NCBI GenBank assembly: GCA_020638995.1
Contig: JACKHM010000005.1
Span: 558,001-622,000 of the forward strand
DNA from: Planctomycetaceae bacterium
GTDB taxonomy: Bacteria; Planctomycetota; Planctomycetia; Pirellulales; Pirellulaceae
Direction: 5' to 3'
DNA: 64,000 nucleotides
How positions within the stretch are numbered: position 1 is the stretch's first letter; each line of letters opens with the position of its first letter. Shown here piece after piece: positions 1 to 9,560 of this stretch. The translations under genes and the position numbers were made by a program. The notes beneath the pieces were generated by a model. That model saw only the letters and a program-made list of their open reading frames with translations. It did not search any database and was not told the DNA's origin.

Positions 1-1102
1 CGATTCCAAAGCGCAGGCTGGCCCGAGTGCGATCGTCGCTCAAGCCGATTGCTCGCAGGACGTGGCTGGGTTCCGGATTTGTAGACGTACAGGCACTGCC
101 GCTTGAAACGCACAGGTCTCGCATGCTCATCATCAATGCCTCGCCATCGACGTCCGCAAAGCTGCAACTCAGATTTCCCGCGAGGCGAAAGTCCCGCTGG
201 TCAAGTTCCGGACCGTTCAAGGTGACGTGCTCGATCGCACTGGTTAAGCCCTGATACAGCCGGTCGCGCAACGTGAAAAGGCGGTTAGATTCGGCTTCCA
301 TCTCGTCCACGCAGAGCTCCAACGCCCTCGCAAATCCTACGATGCCGGGAACATTCAAGGTACCGCTTCGTCGACCGCCTTCCTGTCCGCCGCCGTCGAT
401 TTGCGGAGTCAAACGAACTTGTGGGCCACGACGCCGAACATACAGTCCGCCGATGCCCTTCGGGCCGTACAGCTTATGACCCGAAAAGCTAAGCAGATCG
501 ATTTGCATTTGCTCGACATCGACGGGAATCTTGCCTACGGCCTGCGTTGCGTCGGTGTGCAACAAGACGCCGCGCTGCTTACACAAATTGCCGATTTCGA
601 CCAAGGGTTGAATGACGCCAATCTCGTTGTTCGCTAACATCACCGTCACCAGCAGCGTATCATCGCGAATTGCATCGGCAACGCGTTCCACATCCAATCG
701 ACCAGCGACCGGTTCGCCCATTTGGCGAACTGGAAGTAACGTGACTTCAAAGCCACGACGCGCTAATACCGCGAGTGGATCGAGGATCGCCTTGTGTTCG
801 GTCGCCACGCTGACAATATGATTGCCCCGGCGACGCGTACGTTCGGCACAACCTCGGATCGCAAGATTGTTGCTTTCGGTTGCGCCGCTGGTGAAAACAA
901 TTTCGCGCGACGATGCGCCGATGGATCGGGCAATGCTTTCGCGGGATCGGTCAACGGCTTCCTTTGCATCCCAGCCGAACACATGGCTCGTGCTGCCTGC
1001 GTTTCCATACTTTTCGTGAAACAGCGGCAACATAGCTTCGACCACGCGCGGATCGACGCGCGTGGTGGCATGATTGTCCATGTAGACCGGAGTCTGAACC
1101 AT
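1..1102 (-). CDS. Cysteine desulfurase (NifS/IscS family), C-terminus cut off by window edge
   Basis: Pyridoxal-phosphate enzyme that removes sulfur from L-cysteine to make a protein-bound persulfide for Fe-S cluster and thiocofactor assembly in the cytoplasm. Reading the minus strand from the ATG at 1102 gives MVQTPVYMDNHATT, the typical family start. It is followed by a GATESNN substrate-loop motif, the PLP-lysine motif SFSGHKLYGPKG and the catalytic-cysteine loop SSGSACTS. The frame stays open to base 1, ending in SDDRTRASLRFGI, a conserved near-C-terminal segment, so only a few tens of residues are missing. It begins 3 bases after the stop of the upstream Nudix gene, so the two are probably co-transcribed. 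The family is certain; whether it is the housekeeping IscS or a NifS-like paralogue cannot be decided. Confidence 0.95.
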   Translation of the reverse strand, partial: MVQTPVYMDNHATTRVDPRVVEAMLPLFHEKYGNAGSTSHVFGWDAKEAVDRSRESIARSIGASSREIVFTSGATESNNLAIRGCAERTRRRGNHIVSVATEHKAILDPLAVLARRGFEVTLLPVRQMGEPVAGRLDVERVADAIRDDTLLVTVMLANNEIGVIQPLVEIGNLCKQRGVLLHTDATQAVGKIPVDVEQMQIDLLSFSGHKLYGPKGIGGLYVRRRGPQVRLTPQIDGGGQEGGRRSGTLNVPGIVGFARALELCVDEMEAESNRLFTLRDRLYQGLTSAIEHVTLNGPELDQRDFRLAGNLSCSFADVDGEALMMSMRDLCVSSGSACTSTNPEPSHVLRAIGLSDDRTRASLRFGI

Positions 1103-1105
1103 GCT

Positions 1106-1732
1106 TTATTGTTGACGGAAGAGCGCTCTCATGCAAATCTGCGACCAGGTCTCGAAGCCATCGAGGTCCTCTAGAATCTCGCGCACAGGGCGGAAGCCGG
1201 TGTCGATGATCTCATCTTCACGAGGCTGCACGTTAGGCGATTCGACATCGAAGATGTGAACGACTCCAAGATGAACTTTACCGACTTCCGTCTCGTCATC
1301 GTTAATCAATCCAACCATGCGTTCGGTGTATTTAGTATTAATCGCGACCTCTTCAGAAAGTTCACGTTGCATGCCTTCCTGATAAGGGTTCAAGTCGCTT
1401 TCGCTCTGCTCGTCGTCCGACGAGATATGTCCGCCGATACCAACGCTTCGCTTGGCGTGCAATCGCTTCTCCCCCTGCCCTTTCCCACGGGTGTACTGGA
1501 ATACGGAAACATCACCGTGGACATCGACGTGCCGGAAAATAACGTAAGGGATCAACTGCTTAAAGCTGGGATCTTCTTCCATCTCGCTGCGAGGCCGATA
1601 GCTTGTGTGCTCAGGACTGAGCAGTTCGTCCAGATAGCTCGTAACATCCGCGGAAAACCCCTGAAAGTGTCCGAGTTCGTGGAACAGCGAGGTTGGAACG
1701 ACGAGGACTTGTTCGGTCTCGACCAATGACAT
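1106..1732 (-). CDS. Nudix-type phosphoesterase (predicted MutT-like hydrolase)
   Basis: A 208-residue cytoplasmic protein. The middle carries a Nudix-like box: GGHISS, then about 12 residues, then EGMQRELSEEV, which supplies the REXXEE metal-binding core. Nudix enzymes hydrolyse nucleoside-diphosphate-linked substrates; the substrate here cannot be inferred. The start MSLVETEQ at 1732 is preferred over an in-frame ATG five codons upstream because AAAGGA lies about 7 bases before it. It directly precedes the cysteine desulfurase gene with a 3-base gap, which suggests one transcript. The spacing between the GG and the REXXEE part is longer than in the textbook box, as in the poorly studied larger 'predicted phosphoesterase' members. 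Confidence 0.8.
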   Translation of the reverse strand: MSLVETEQVLVVPTSLFHELGHFQGFSADVTSYLDELLSPEHTSYRPRSEMEEDPSFKQLIPYVIFRHVDVHGDVSVFQYTRGKGQGEKRLHAKRSVGIGGHISSDDEQSESDLNPYQEGMQRELSEEVAINTKYTERMVGLINDDETEVGKVHLGVVHIFDVESPNVQPREDEIIDTGFRPVREILEDLDGFETWSQICMRALFRQQ

Positions 1733-1808
1733 GGTGAATCCTTTCAATTGGGAAACGAGCTGGCAGTCTTAAACGCAGCAGTATAGAGCCTCGCTGTCTG
1801 TCTGTCAG

Positions 1809-3353
1809 TTAGGCAGGCTCGGGCAGCTTTGGTGCAAGCGGCGTTGAGCCGTTCTCCTTGTCCACCGGTTGCTGTGCGTCATGCCGCTCCAATTCTGAGA
1901 TCAAATCTTGCATCATCCGCCGCAATTGGTCGGGGTTTGCGGATGCGAGGTTGTTGGACTCGAAGGGATCGTCCTTGAGGTTGTAGAGCTGGTAGTGAGA
2001 TCCTTCAGAAGCTTCGGACGGAAAGTAGTGATAGATAACTTTCCAGTCGCCATCGCGGTAAACGGTGAAGTAGTTGCTGCGATGTGGGGAGTGGGGGTAG
2101 TGCATCAGGAAATGTCTGCTCCGCGTTGGATCGGGCTTTCCGGATATTAGCGTGTCGAGTCGCAAACCATCCACGATGTGACCAGTCGGAGTTGCCGTGT
2201 CCGTGAGCGCAAGGATCGTAGGAAACAAATCCTGAACCGCTGCTTGCTGGCTTTGCACCGAATTGGCAACGATCGGAAGACGCTTCTGGGACTCCTTTTC
2301 GGAATTCGCTTTCGCCCAAGCAGCGATAAATGGCACTCGCATGCCGCCCTCGTAGTGCGCACCTTTCTTTCCGCGCAGCGGTGCCGCGCAGGCAACTGCG
2401 TGCTCATGGCCAAGTGGTGCGTCTGAGCCGTTGTCCCCCAAGAAGAATATCAACGTATCTTCCGCCACTCCCAATTCGTTGAGGTGGTTTAACAAATCGC
2501 CAAGCGACTTATCCATTCCCTCGATCAAAGTCGCGAATGCTTGAGCAGGCGCTGGCTTGCCGGAGTCTTTGTAGTGATCAGCAAAGCGAGGATCCGAATC
2601 GAACGGAGCATGCACGGCGTAGTGTGCCATATATAGGTAAAACGGCTGACTGGCTTTGACCGCGCTCGTAACTCGCGACTTGGCTTCGATCGTCAACGCT
2701 TCGGTCAAGAATGTCTCCGTGCCGTGATACTTTTCCAGGTGCGGAACCGCGTGAAACGCCCGCTTCGTGCCCAGTCCATAGTTTTTCGAGCCGTAATAGC
2801 TACCGGGCGCTCCGAACGAAGCACCCGCGACATTGACGTCGAATCCCAGATTCAGCGGCTCGGCGCCTTCAAACTCCCTGGCTCCAAAGTGGCCTTTGCC
2901 AACGTGGATCGTACGGTAACCGGCACCTTGCAGCAAACGAGGTAGAGTGACGTCGCTTGAAGTTAAACCCTGCCAGTTCCAGTTTGGCGGGCCGAAGGGG
3001 CCACGGTTGTTCTTCTCTGGATTGATCCAATTTGTTGTGTGATGTCGTGCGGCGTTCTGGCCCGTCATGATGCAATTGCGAGTCGGTGAACACACGCTCA
3101 TGGCGTAGAAGTTATTGAACCGAACGCCTTGGGCAGCCAACCGCTCCATGCTGGGTGTACGATAGTAGTCATTCAAGGGATAACGCTTCGGCTCGCCGGC
3201 TTCATCGGTGAGGAACGGTACTGATGTATCCATGACACCCATGTCATCGACGAGAAAGACAATGATGTTCGGTCGTTCCGCACCCAAAGCCTGCATGCTG
3301 ATGACGCTCAGAGCCACTGTGACAAAAATGAATCGACGAATGATTGAGAGCAT
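1809..3353 (-). CDS. Secreted sulfatase (arylsulfatase A-like)
   Basis: A 514-residue exported sulfatase. It opens with a signal peptide (about residues 1-24, ending ALGA) and the first metal-binding motif RPNIIVFLVDDMG (Asp36-Asp37). The formylglycine signature CSPTRNCIMTG follows, with the modifiable Cys at about residue 88. Such enzymes cleave sulfate esters from sulfated polysaccharides after the Cys is oxidised to formylglycine. The start at 3353 is chosen because it gives a proper signal peptide and has GGAGAAG upstream. An in-frame extension to 3806 has no signal character and is probably noncoding. The C-terminal half has the usual LYNLKDDPFESNNLA segment and ends in a polar Pro-rich tail. 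The substrate is unknown. Confidence 0.93.
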   Translation of the reverse strand: MLSIIRRFIFVTVALSVISMQALGAERPNIIVFLVDDMGVMDTSVPFLTDEAGEPKRYPLNDYYRTPSMERLAAQGVRFNNFYAMSVCSPTRNCIMTGQNAARHHTTNWINPEKNNRGPFGPPNWNWQGLTSSDVTLPRLLQGAGYRTIHVGKGHFGAREFEGAEPLNLGFDVNVAGASFGAPGSYYGSKNYGLGTKRAFHAVPHLEKYHGTETFLTEALTIEAKSRVTSAVKASQPFYLYMAHYAVHAPFDSDPRFADHYKDSGKPAPAQAFATLIEGMDKSLGDLLNHLNELGVAEDTLIFFLGDNGSDAPLGHEHAVACAAPLRGKKGAHYEGGMRVPFIAAWAKANSEKESQKRLPIVANSVQSQQAAVQDLFPTILALTDTATPTGHIVDGLRLDTLISGKPDPTRSRHFLMHYPHSPHRSNYFTVYRDGDWKVIYHYFPSEASEGSHYQLYNLKDDPFESNNLASANPDQLRRMMQDLISELERHDAQQPVDKENGSTPLAPKLPEPA

Positions 3354-4166
3354 AGCCGAGTCTTCTCCAACAAAAGTTGTTCTGTAGTTTGGTGCTTTCC
3401 GAACTTCCAACTCAATTGCGTGGCTGAACTCGCAAGAGTTCAGAACACTGCGATTCAGGCTGAGCTTTGCCGAATCCAACTGCATCGGGCAGAGAATTCG
3501 AAAGTCCTGACCAGGTTGAAATTCGCGTCCATTGTAACCAAAACCGCTTTCACCTTTCGACCGGGTGAATCCATCGTGATCGACTTTGTTCAACGCGAAC
3601 GCGATTGCTTCGGCGTGATTGATTGCGTCTGAAAGTTGACGTCTGACGCCTTCAACTTGCTTCTGATCGAGTAAAAGGAAACCACGAACTCGCAAAGCTA
3701 GTGGCGCTATCGCGAACGATTCGCGGCGGGCAGCCCACCGTTGCTGTGCTGGGCCACATCGATAATTTTCGCACACCGCATGATTCCCGCGCACCGCAAG
3801 CCTCACGGCTGCTTCCTACAAAGTCTTGCTTTTACTTAGCCAGATATGTTGATGGTACCGCTCTGATTCACCGGGATAATCTGTTCAGGGATGGCTATCG
3901 GTACTTAATCACCGACGCAGAACCTGATCCTGAGTGGCTTGAATCTCAATCGATGCGCTGTGGCACTGCGGCAATTAGTGAGTGTGCGTCGATGCACACT
4001 CCATCGAATCGCACGGGATTCTGATCCACACAAGCCTTTCGAAACGTCAGTACGGCAAAAGTCGCCCTCGCCGTAATTCTCGAATTACACTATAGAATTG
4101 CAGGCGCGAAGGCACACCTCTGCCGGAAGCGTCCTGCGATCGAGGACAATCCGCGGAAGGTAAGGT
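3354..4166. other. 813-base intergenic region between divergent sulfatase and desaturase genes
   Basis: No convincing gene is visible. The short open frames here lack ribosome-binding sites and any recognisable motif. The region should hold the promoters of both divergent neighbours. A purine-rich GGAAGGTAAGGT lies directly upstream of the desaturase ATG. Confidence 0.5.
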
Positions 4167-5144
4167 ATGAATGAAGGCACCGTCGAATTGACGACAAATG
4201 AGGACGAACGGCCCAAAACGACTGGAATGGACCGCCCCAAAACAGTCACGCGAGAGTTTTTCTGGTCGTACGTCGGCGGATTCATCGCACTTCACTCGCT
4301 GGCTCTGTTAGCGTTTGTGCCATGGCTATTCAGCTGGACCGGCGTGATCTCGATCTTTATCGGGAACTATGTTTTCGGTTCACTCGGGATCAACCTTGCA
4401 TACCATCGGTTGCTCACTCATCGAGGGCTGGTCGTGCCCAAATGGCTCGAACATACGCTTGCTTTGCTGGGCGTGTGCTGTCTACAAGATGCTCCGGCGC
4501 GTTGGGTGGCGATACACCGTATGCATCATCAGTACTCTGACGACGTGCCCGACCCGCACAGTCCGTTAGTCACTTTCTTCTGGGGGCACATGGGCTGGCT
4601 TATCTATCAGAACAAATACTTTGGCACCGCCGATTTCTACGACCGCTACGCTCGAGATATTCTGAAGGACCCCTTTTACTATCGCCTGGAGCGGAACTTT
4701 ATGTACTGGTGGGTCTATGTGGCTCATGCCGTGCTGTTTTATCTCGCAGGCTTCGGCGTTGGTTGGTGGATGGAAGGCAATGTCGCTGGTGGCGTGCAGT
4801 TCGGTGCGAGCATGCTCGTGTGGGGCGTCTTCGTGCGCACGGTATACGTCTGGCATATTACCTGGGCCGTAAACTCGGTGACACATCTTTGGGGCTATCG
4901 CAACTATGAAGTTTCGGATCAGAGCCGCAACAACTGGATCATCGGATTCACGAACAACGGCGAAGGATGGCACAACAATCACCACGCCTTTCCTCGTTGC
5001 GCAGCGCACGGGCATAGGTGGTGGGAGATCGATCTTACCTACACGTTTATCTTGATTCTCGAAAAGTTAGGGCTCGCCAAGAACGTTGTTCATCCAACTC
5101 CGGAACACTTGAAGACGGGCACCGCCAATTCCTCTCAGGGCTGA
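4167..5144 (+). CDS. Membrane fatty acid desaturase (delta-9 acyl desaturase type)
   Basis: A 325-residue integral membrane di-iron enzyme that introduces a double bond into acyl chains. All three histidine boxes of the stearoyl-CoA desaturase/OLE1 family are present: HRLLTH (about residues 80-85), HRMHHQYSD (117-125) and HNNHH near residue 275. Hydrophobic segments lie between residues about 36-75 and in the 180-220 region, as expected for four membrane passes. GGAAGG precedes the ATG. It stands alone between divergent or convergent neighbours. A role in membrane-fluidity control is the usual one for the family; acyl-CoA versus acyl-lipid specificity cannot be read from sequence. Confidence 0.93.
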   Translation: MNEGTVELTTNEDERPKTTGMDRPKTVTREFFWSYVGGFIALHSLALLAFVPWLFSWTGVISIFIGNYVFGSLGINLAYHRLLTHRGLVVPKWLEHTLALLGVCCLQDAPARWVAIHRMHHQYSDDVPDPHSPLVTFFWGHMGWLIYQNKYFGTADFYDRYARDILKDPFYYRLERNFMYWWVYVAHAVLFYLAGFGVGWWMEGNVAGGVQFGASMLVWGVFVRTVYVWHITWAVNSVTHLWGYRNYEVSDQSRNNWIIGFTNNGEGWHNNHHAFPRCAAHGHRWWEIDLTYTFILILEKLGLAKNVVHPTPEHLKTGTANSSQG

Positions 5145-5291
5145 CGACTCGCAAGGGTTGGCCGCATCGCCACGATCTGGCAAGGTCGAGTGGAGCCCCG
5201 TTCTCGTCACAGTTTCCACAGCAGCGATACATCCGCCGCAAGCGTGGCGAGAAGTTTGCTCAGCTCTTGCTTGTCCACGGACTAAATATCG

Positions 5292-5501
5292 TTACGGTAA
5301 AGGATGGGAGTTGCCGTCGCCGTCGATCGCCAAGCCACCAGGATTCGGAAGCACGGGATAAGACGCCCTACGCTGGCCATCCGGTGCGAATCGCTGCACT
5401 CGCGAGTTATAGAAATCGGACACGAGGACATCATGGCGCCGCGTATTTGCGAGTCCGATGGGAACATCGAACTCGCCGACATACTGTCGCTTGCCCGCCA
5501 C
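5292..5501 (-). pseudogene. Relic of an NHL-repeat protein
   Basis: On the minus strand this stretch translates into recognisable NHL beta-propeller pieces: YVGEFDVPIGLA, then DVLVSDFYNSRVQRFAPDGQ, then PNPGGLAIDGDGN. The normal linker between blades has shrunk to about a dozen residues and the frame stops straight after the last blade fragment. Complete NHL proteins have four or more blades and a signal peptide, neither of which is present. It lies just downstream of the CXXCH/toroid gene on the same strand. It is best read as a decayed gene fragment. Confidence 0.6.
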
Positions 5502-5518
5502 ATGTTAACACTACGCGG

Positions 5519-6508
5519 TCAAGGTGCCGGTTGCGTGCGGACCAGCCCGATGACGGCCCAGGCCGTGCCCCAATATGTCGAGGTTTCTTTGACGTTCCCC
5601 TTGGCCCGTTTCAACGTACTGGGAACGGTCCAGGAACCGTCGTCTTCCTGGGTGTCGAGCAGGAATCGTCGCGCCCTCTCGACGGCGTTTGGGTCCAAGT
5701 CCTGCGATACATGACTTAACGCAAATAGCACGATTCCCGTGCCAAGGGCATCACTGGGTCCCTCGCCCAACCAACCCCATCCTCCATCGTCGCGTTGTCG
5801 CGACAACAGTTCCTGTCGCAGTTCCGCCTGCTTTTCCTTGGAGCCGAAACGCTGTTCGAATAACATTCGCAAGGCCCACCATTCGCTACTCTGACCCAGT
5901 TGGGCTTCTGCCAGGAACTCCTTCGCGGCAGCGAGCTTCTCTTTCCAATTTGGAAGGTCTCCGGATCGAGGCTGCAACGCCAGCACAGTCCACATCGTCG
6001 TCACTTCGGTCGTTTCGCGCGCCGGTCGATTCTGTAATGGAAGTTGTCCGCATGCCTTCCAGGAGCCGTCGCCCTGCTGGCGCTGGACCAGCGCGGTCTC
6101 AAATGCTCCTGCCCAATCTTCGGGGGAATTGCTGTCGGCATACGTGTGAGCCAACAGTAGCTGATACATCGTGTCGACGTTGCCGGTCTCGGCCTGCGCC
6201 CGGTCGGTCTTCTCCCGGTTTTTGGGTGCCGTCCAGTTCTGCCAGTCAACGGACCAGGCAATCGTCTCGTTCAGCTTATCTTCGTCGACCGCCGCACCAG
6301 CTCGACGGGCTTCGTTCAAGCTCCACACCATGAAAGGGATCTGGTGGCAGGAAACGCACTGCCGATTTTCGATCCACGACTGCCCCTCTCGCTGCAGAAA
6401 CGGCACACTTCGGGCAACCACGCTCCGCACTGATTCAACGGTAGCTGGTGTTTGCGAGTCGCAAGGAGGCGCCGCTCCGAAAAGCGATACAAGTATCAAC
6501 AGCTTCAC
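5519..6508 (-). CDS. Exported CXXCH protein with squalene-cyclase-like (alpha/alpha-toroid) repeats
   Basis: A 329-residue protein starting at GTG (6508) with AAGGAG about 8 bases upstream. The N-terminus is a signal peptide (KLLILVSLFGAA). A single cytochrome-c-type heme motif CVSCH sits at residues 51-55. The rest carries QW-like repeats (QGDGSW, RDDGGWGW, QEDDGSW) typical of the terpenoid-cyclase/prenyltransferase toroid fold. The Asp-rich catalytic motif of true squalene-hopene cyclases is not visible, so a cyclase activity is not claimed. Similar CXXCH-plus-toroid exoproteins are frequent in planctomycetes, where their job is unknown. The CXXCH may bind heme or be structural. Confidence 0.75.
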   Translation of the reverse strand: MKLLILVSLFGAAPPCDSQTPATVESVRSVVARSVPFLQREGQSWIENRQCVSCHQIPFMVWSLNEARRAGAAVDEDKLNETIAWSVDWQNWTAPKNREKTDRAQAETGNVDTMYQLLLAHTYADSNSPEDWAGAFETALVQRQQGDGSWKACGQLPLQNRPARETTEVTTMWTVLALQPRSGDLPNWKEKLAAAKEFLAEAQLGQSSEWWALRMLFEQRFGSKEKQAELRQELLSRQRDDGGWGWLGEGPSDALGTGIVLFALSHVSQDLDPNAVERARRFLLDTQEDDGSWTVPSTLKRAKGNVKETSTYWGTAWAVIGLVRTQPAP

Positions 6509-7041
6509 GACTCGACTCCTTGAGAGTGGGAAGGACTAGAGGGCGAGCGATTTTCGCAAGATAACCCTTGCCGCCATTCTATCGGATTGCGGAGTGAATT
6601 GCTGCTCGTTTCAATCTCGCTCTGACCTGAATTGTTCAACAGCTGTAGACCGGAACGAGGTAATGTTGCGTGTGCCGGAACTTCGGTCGCTGGTTCCCAT
6701 TTCGAGTGTCCTCCGAAAGGGACATCATACTTAAAGCGTTTGCGTTGTTCCGGCAACGACTTGCGCGGCCTTGTTCCGGCCCAAGTAAATAACCCGCTCT
6801 AAACCAACCTACTTCCGCCACAGAGATGTAGGTAGCGGCGGTGTCCGTCGCCGAACGCAGATAGGGAATCGACAACTTCCTATGTGGCTGCTCTCAACAT
6901 GCGCGACGCATAGCAGAATCCTGCGCGCTGGTGCATTGCCGTCTGCTGGGACCAACGTCAAATGCTGTTTAAGGGCAAGCAGCCTCTCTCACCCCTCAGC
7001 CATTTGGCAGTTGGTGATTAATCGGATCAATTGTGCCTTCG
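6509..7041. other. 533-base intergenic region
   Basis: No gene with a credible ribosome-binding site or motif was found on either strand. It lies upstream of the CXXCH protein gene and downstream of a small membrane-protein gene, both on the minus strand. Confidence 0.4.
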
Positions 7042-7512
7042 TTACGTCAATGTCCGCGTGTCTTCGACTCCGCAGACCTTTCTGGTGATCGGACCGCACA
7101 GGGCGGATATATAAATCGCCAGCCCGCCAAACGCGCCGAAGCCCCCGCACACGATGGGCATGCCAACTTTCAGCCACATCGCATCGCCGCGGAAAAGAAA
7201 CCAGCCTCCTATCGCTCCAAGTACAAAGCCGAATGCTGCGAGAATCAACATGCATTTGCGAGAACAAAGAAATCTTTGCAGCTCCGAGGCGTTCGCGCTA
7301 TATCGGGCGTAGTAGTCGAGGACCTTTTCGTTCGTGTCCGCCCATTCATATTCGGAGAGCGGAAACTGTCCTTCGCACTGCGAGCACCAGGTGCTGGCCA
7401 TATCGGACAGCGGATTCGACATCACTTCAAACGGTTGGCCACTAATCGTGGTCTCAGTCTTGCACTTCAAATGACGATATGTTCTCGATTCGGGGATAAC
7501 AGTTTCACTCAT
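7042..7512 (-). CDS. Small membrane protein with N-terminal CXXC, unknown function
   Basis: 156 residues. The N-terminal third is soluble and has Cys17 and a CSQC pair (43-46) that could form a metal or zinc-ribbon site. Two hydrophobic segments follow at roughly residues 88-110 and 117-140, leaving a short cytoplasmic tail. GGAG about 9 bases before the ATG supports the start. No family is recognised. It may be a membrane-anchored zinc-ribbon protein, but that is only suggested by the Cys spacing. Confidence 0.6.
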   Translation of the reverse strand: MSETVIPESRTYRHLKCKTETTISGQPFEVMSNPLSDMASTWCSQCEGQFPLSEYEWADTNEKVLDYYARYSANASELQRFLCSRKCMLILAAFGFVLGAIGGWFLFRGDAMWLKVGMPIVCGGFGAFGGLAIYISALCGPITRKVCGVEDTRTLT

Positions 7513-7848
7513 TTGGTTACTCCAGGGGCAGTGTCAGCGGTCACGCTACTTGAACCCAGCCAGAAACTCAAGCACCCCCCCTCTACACGAATTGATTTGG
7601 CGGACCTACCTGCGGAGCATCTATACTTCTAATCCACCACAAGGCGCCACATCGGTAGATGAAAACTATGATGCACAAGAAGTTGTTCGAATTGTAAAGG
7701 TTGGGGGTCCACGTGGTACGAGCGTGCCGACCAACTCAATGCGTCCGCATCTTGATCTAGCGACGACGTGTTGCGGAGGAACTGTAGTCGTCAGACAATC
7801 GGTGAGCTAACACACTTCAACATCTCGGAATTCTTGGAACGTGTGGTT
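7513..7848. other. 336-base intergenic region between divergent small membrane-protein genes
   Basis: Nothing recognisable. It probably holds the promoters of both divergent neighbours. Confidence 0.4.
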
Positions 7849-8976
7849 ATGTCGCGTTGGGTCCTTGCCATAGGTTTACTTACCATCGTTATTGGCGTTG
7901 GCGGCGCTGGATACGGCGTGTGGTCGATTTGGAACCAGCACCGCCTCTTCACCTCTGCCCGCCCGGTCGTCGCAAGAGTGCTTGACCACCGGTCGAAAGA
8001 CCTTAAGGCATCTGGCTTTGTTGCCAAAGTTCCCTTGGTCAAATACGAGTATACGGTCAATCAACAGCGCTACACCTGCGAAATGGTGACTCCATCTGAA
8101 TTGATGTTGCCCGACACTTGGGCAGAGCATGTCTTCGATCAGTTTCCCATCGGTGCGCAGACCGAGGCCAAATACGATCCGAGCGACCCCAGCAATGCAT
8201 TTCTTGTCGCAAAGTATTCCGTAAAGCCGTATCTACCCTTACTGGTTTCTCTCGTGATTTCCGCATTGGGAGTTGGCGTCGTTGGCGAACAGCTAATGAA
8301 CCACGATTCGCCGAGAATGACAACGGCGAGTTCGGGAGCTTTGGCCGTCGGTGCCAAGCAACATCATCTGTCCCACGCCCGCGTGCTTGGGGTCATCGGC
8401 ATCCTTGGATTGATTTGCGGTGCGCCTGCAATCTTGCATCATCTGATGGTCAGTACGTCGCCGCACGAACGCATGGGTTTCCTCTTAGAAGGCGCGTATG
8501 GAATCGCTGTGATAACCGTGGTCGTTCGCTCCGTCATGGGATTCCGTCAAGGTTACGGTTTCGGAACTCCGGTTGTTACACTTGAACGACCACCCACAAT
8601 CGGCCAGTCGGTCTCGCTCAACGTCGTGGTACCAACGCAGTTTAATGGAACGGTTCATTTGAATGTTTGTCTCAAATGCGAGGCGAAAGACACTCGACTA
8701 TTCAATTTTTCGGAAGAGACTCCCAACACAGTACTGCTCGCGCAAAACATTCAGTTGTTAGAGTCAGAGCCCGTGAGCAAGGGAGATGAGGTTACTCGCA
8801 CAGTAGACCTGATTATTCCAGATCACGTGCCCCCATCCACGCCAATCGCCTCTGGCGCAGCGATTCAAATAGTTTGGAGCTTGATTCTCACGACCGCAGG
8901 GAGTGGTGGCCGCAAAGCCGTAACGGAATACATCCTGTCGGTGAATAATGCACCATCAAGTCCTGAGATGTGCTAA
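7849..8976 (+). CDS. DUF3592-like membrane protein
   Basis: 375 residues from MSRWVLAIGL, which is preferred to an in-frame ATG 27 codons upstream because the mature hydrophobic N-terminus starts here and GGAAC precedes it. Hydrophobic segments lie at about residues 3-25, 120-145 and 175-240. Between the first two is a soluble beta-rich part, ARVLDHR followed by VKYEYTVNQQRYTCE and YDPSDPSNA, which is the DUF3592 pattern of an extracytoplasmic domain between membrane helices. The C-terminal third is a predicted soluble beta domain. Function of the family is unknown; the call rests on the N-terminal pattern only. Confidence 0.65.
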   Translation: MSRWVLAIGLLTIVIGVGGAGYGVWSIWNQHRLFTSARPVVARVLDHRSKDLKASGFVAKVPLVKYEYTVNQQRYTCEMVTPSELMLPDTWAEHVFDQFPIGAQTEAKYDPSDPSNAFLVAKYSVKPYLPLLVSLVISALGVGVVGEQLMNHDSPRMTTASSGALAVGAKQHHLSHARVLGVIGILGLICGAPAILHHLMVSTSPHERMGFLLEGAYGIAVITVVVRSVMGFRQGYGFGTPVVTLERPPTIGQSVSLNVVVPTQFNGTVHLNVCLKCEAKDTRLFNFSEETPNTVLLAQNIQLLESEPVSKGDEVTRTVDLIIPDHVPPSTPIASGAAIQIVWSLILTTAGSGGRKAVTEYILSVNNAPSSPEMC

Positions 8977-9222
8977 ACAACAACTCTGCGTAACGGCTGT
9001 TTGGACGAACTGGGGGCAGGCTGCAAGCGGTTACCGATTCGTCGCTTCGGCCGCCCGCACAGAAGCGTCGCAGGAGTCATCGAGAACCGGACTCGGTCAG
9101 TGCGATCGAAAAGGTTCCCTTCTTCGACCTCGACGAATGCCTCAGAGACTGGCTTAACACACTCGCTGTCGCGGTCGTCGATCATCGTAGAAGTGGTACC
9201 ACTTTATAAAGTCGAGGGCTAA

Positions 9223-9414
9223 CTACTCGAGTTTCACGAACCTCGCATCGACCCAAATCAGCCACTTGCCCGCGAGAAACAGATACTCGCCATAACGGGC
9301 TCGGCTGTAATTCTGAAAGACAAGCCGCTTGCGGGTTGAATGAGCTCGCCAACGATCAGACATGTCGGCGAGACACACTTTACAGCGCGTGCCCTTGGGG
9401 ATCACGTATGGCAT
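9223..9414 (-). CDS. Small hypothetical protein (63 aa)
   Basis: Reading MPYVIPKGTRCKVC from 9414, with GGAG about 8 bases upstream. A longer in-frame start at 9576 overlaps the transposase relic and lacks such a site. The N-terminus has a CKVC pair and the C-terminal half is basic and aromatic (FQNYSRARYGEYLFLAGKWL). No family is recognised. It sits at the left edge of the scrambled accessory patch. Confidence 0.45.
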   Translation of the reverse strand: MPYVIPKGTRCKVCLADMSDRWRAHSTRKRLVFQNYSRARYGEYLFLAGKWLIWVDARFVKLE

Positions 9415-9560
9415 GGTGACAACTCCGATAGAGCCGTGGCCGTTCCTTGCCGTTGGTCGGATTCCCAATCCAAAGATGATACCTTGGTTGTCAAATGGAC
9501 CGCTAGAAGCCGTTTTCCGACGCGGCAGAAATTTTCTCGCACTACCTGCAATAACTCGCA

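Noticed and set aside
3354..3806. N-terminal extension of the first sulfatase
   Set aside because: The proper signal peptide and ribosome site lie at 3353; the extension has no protein-like pattern.
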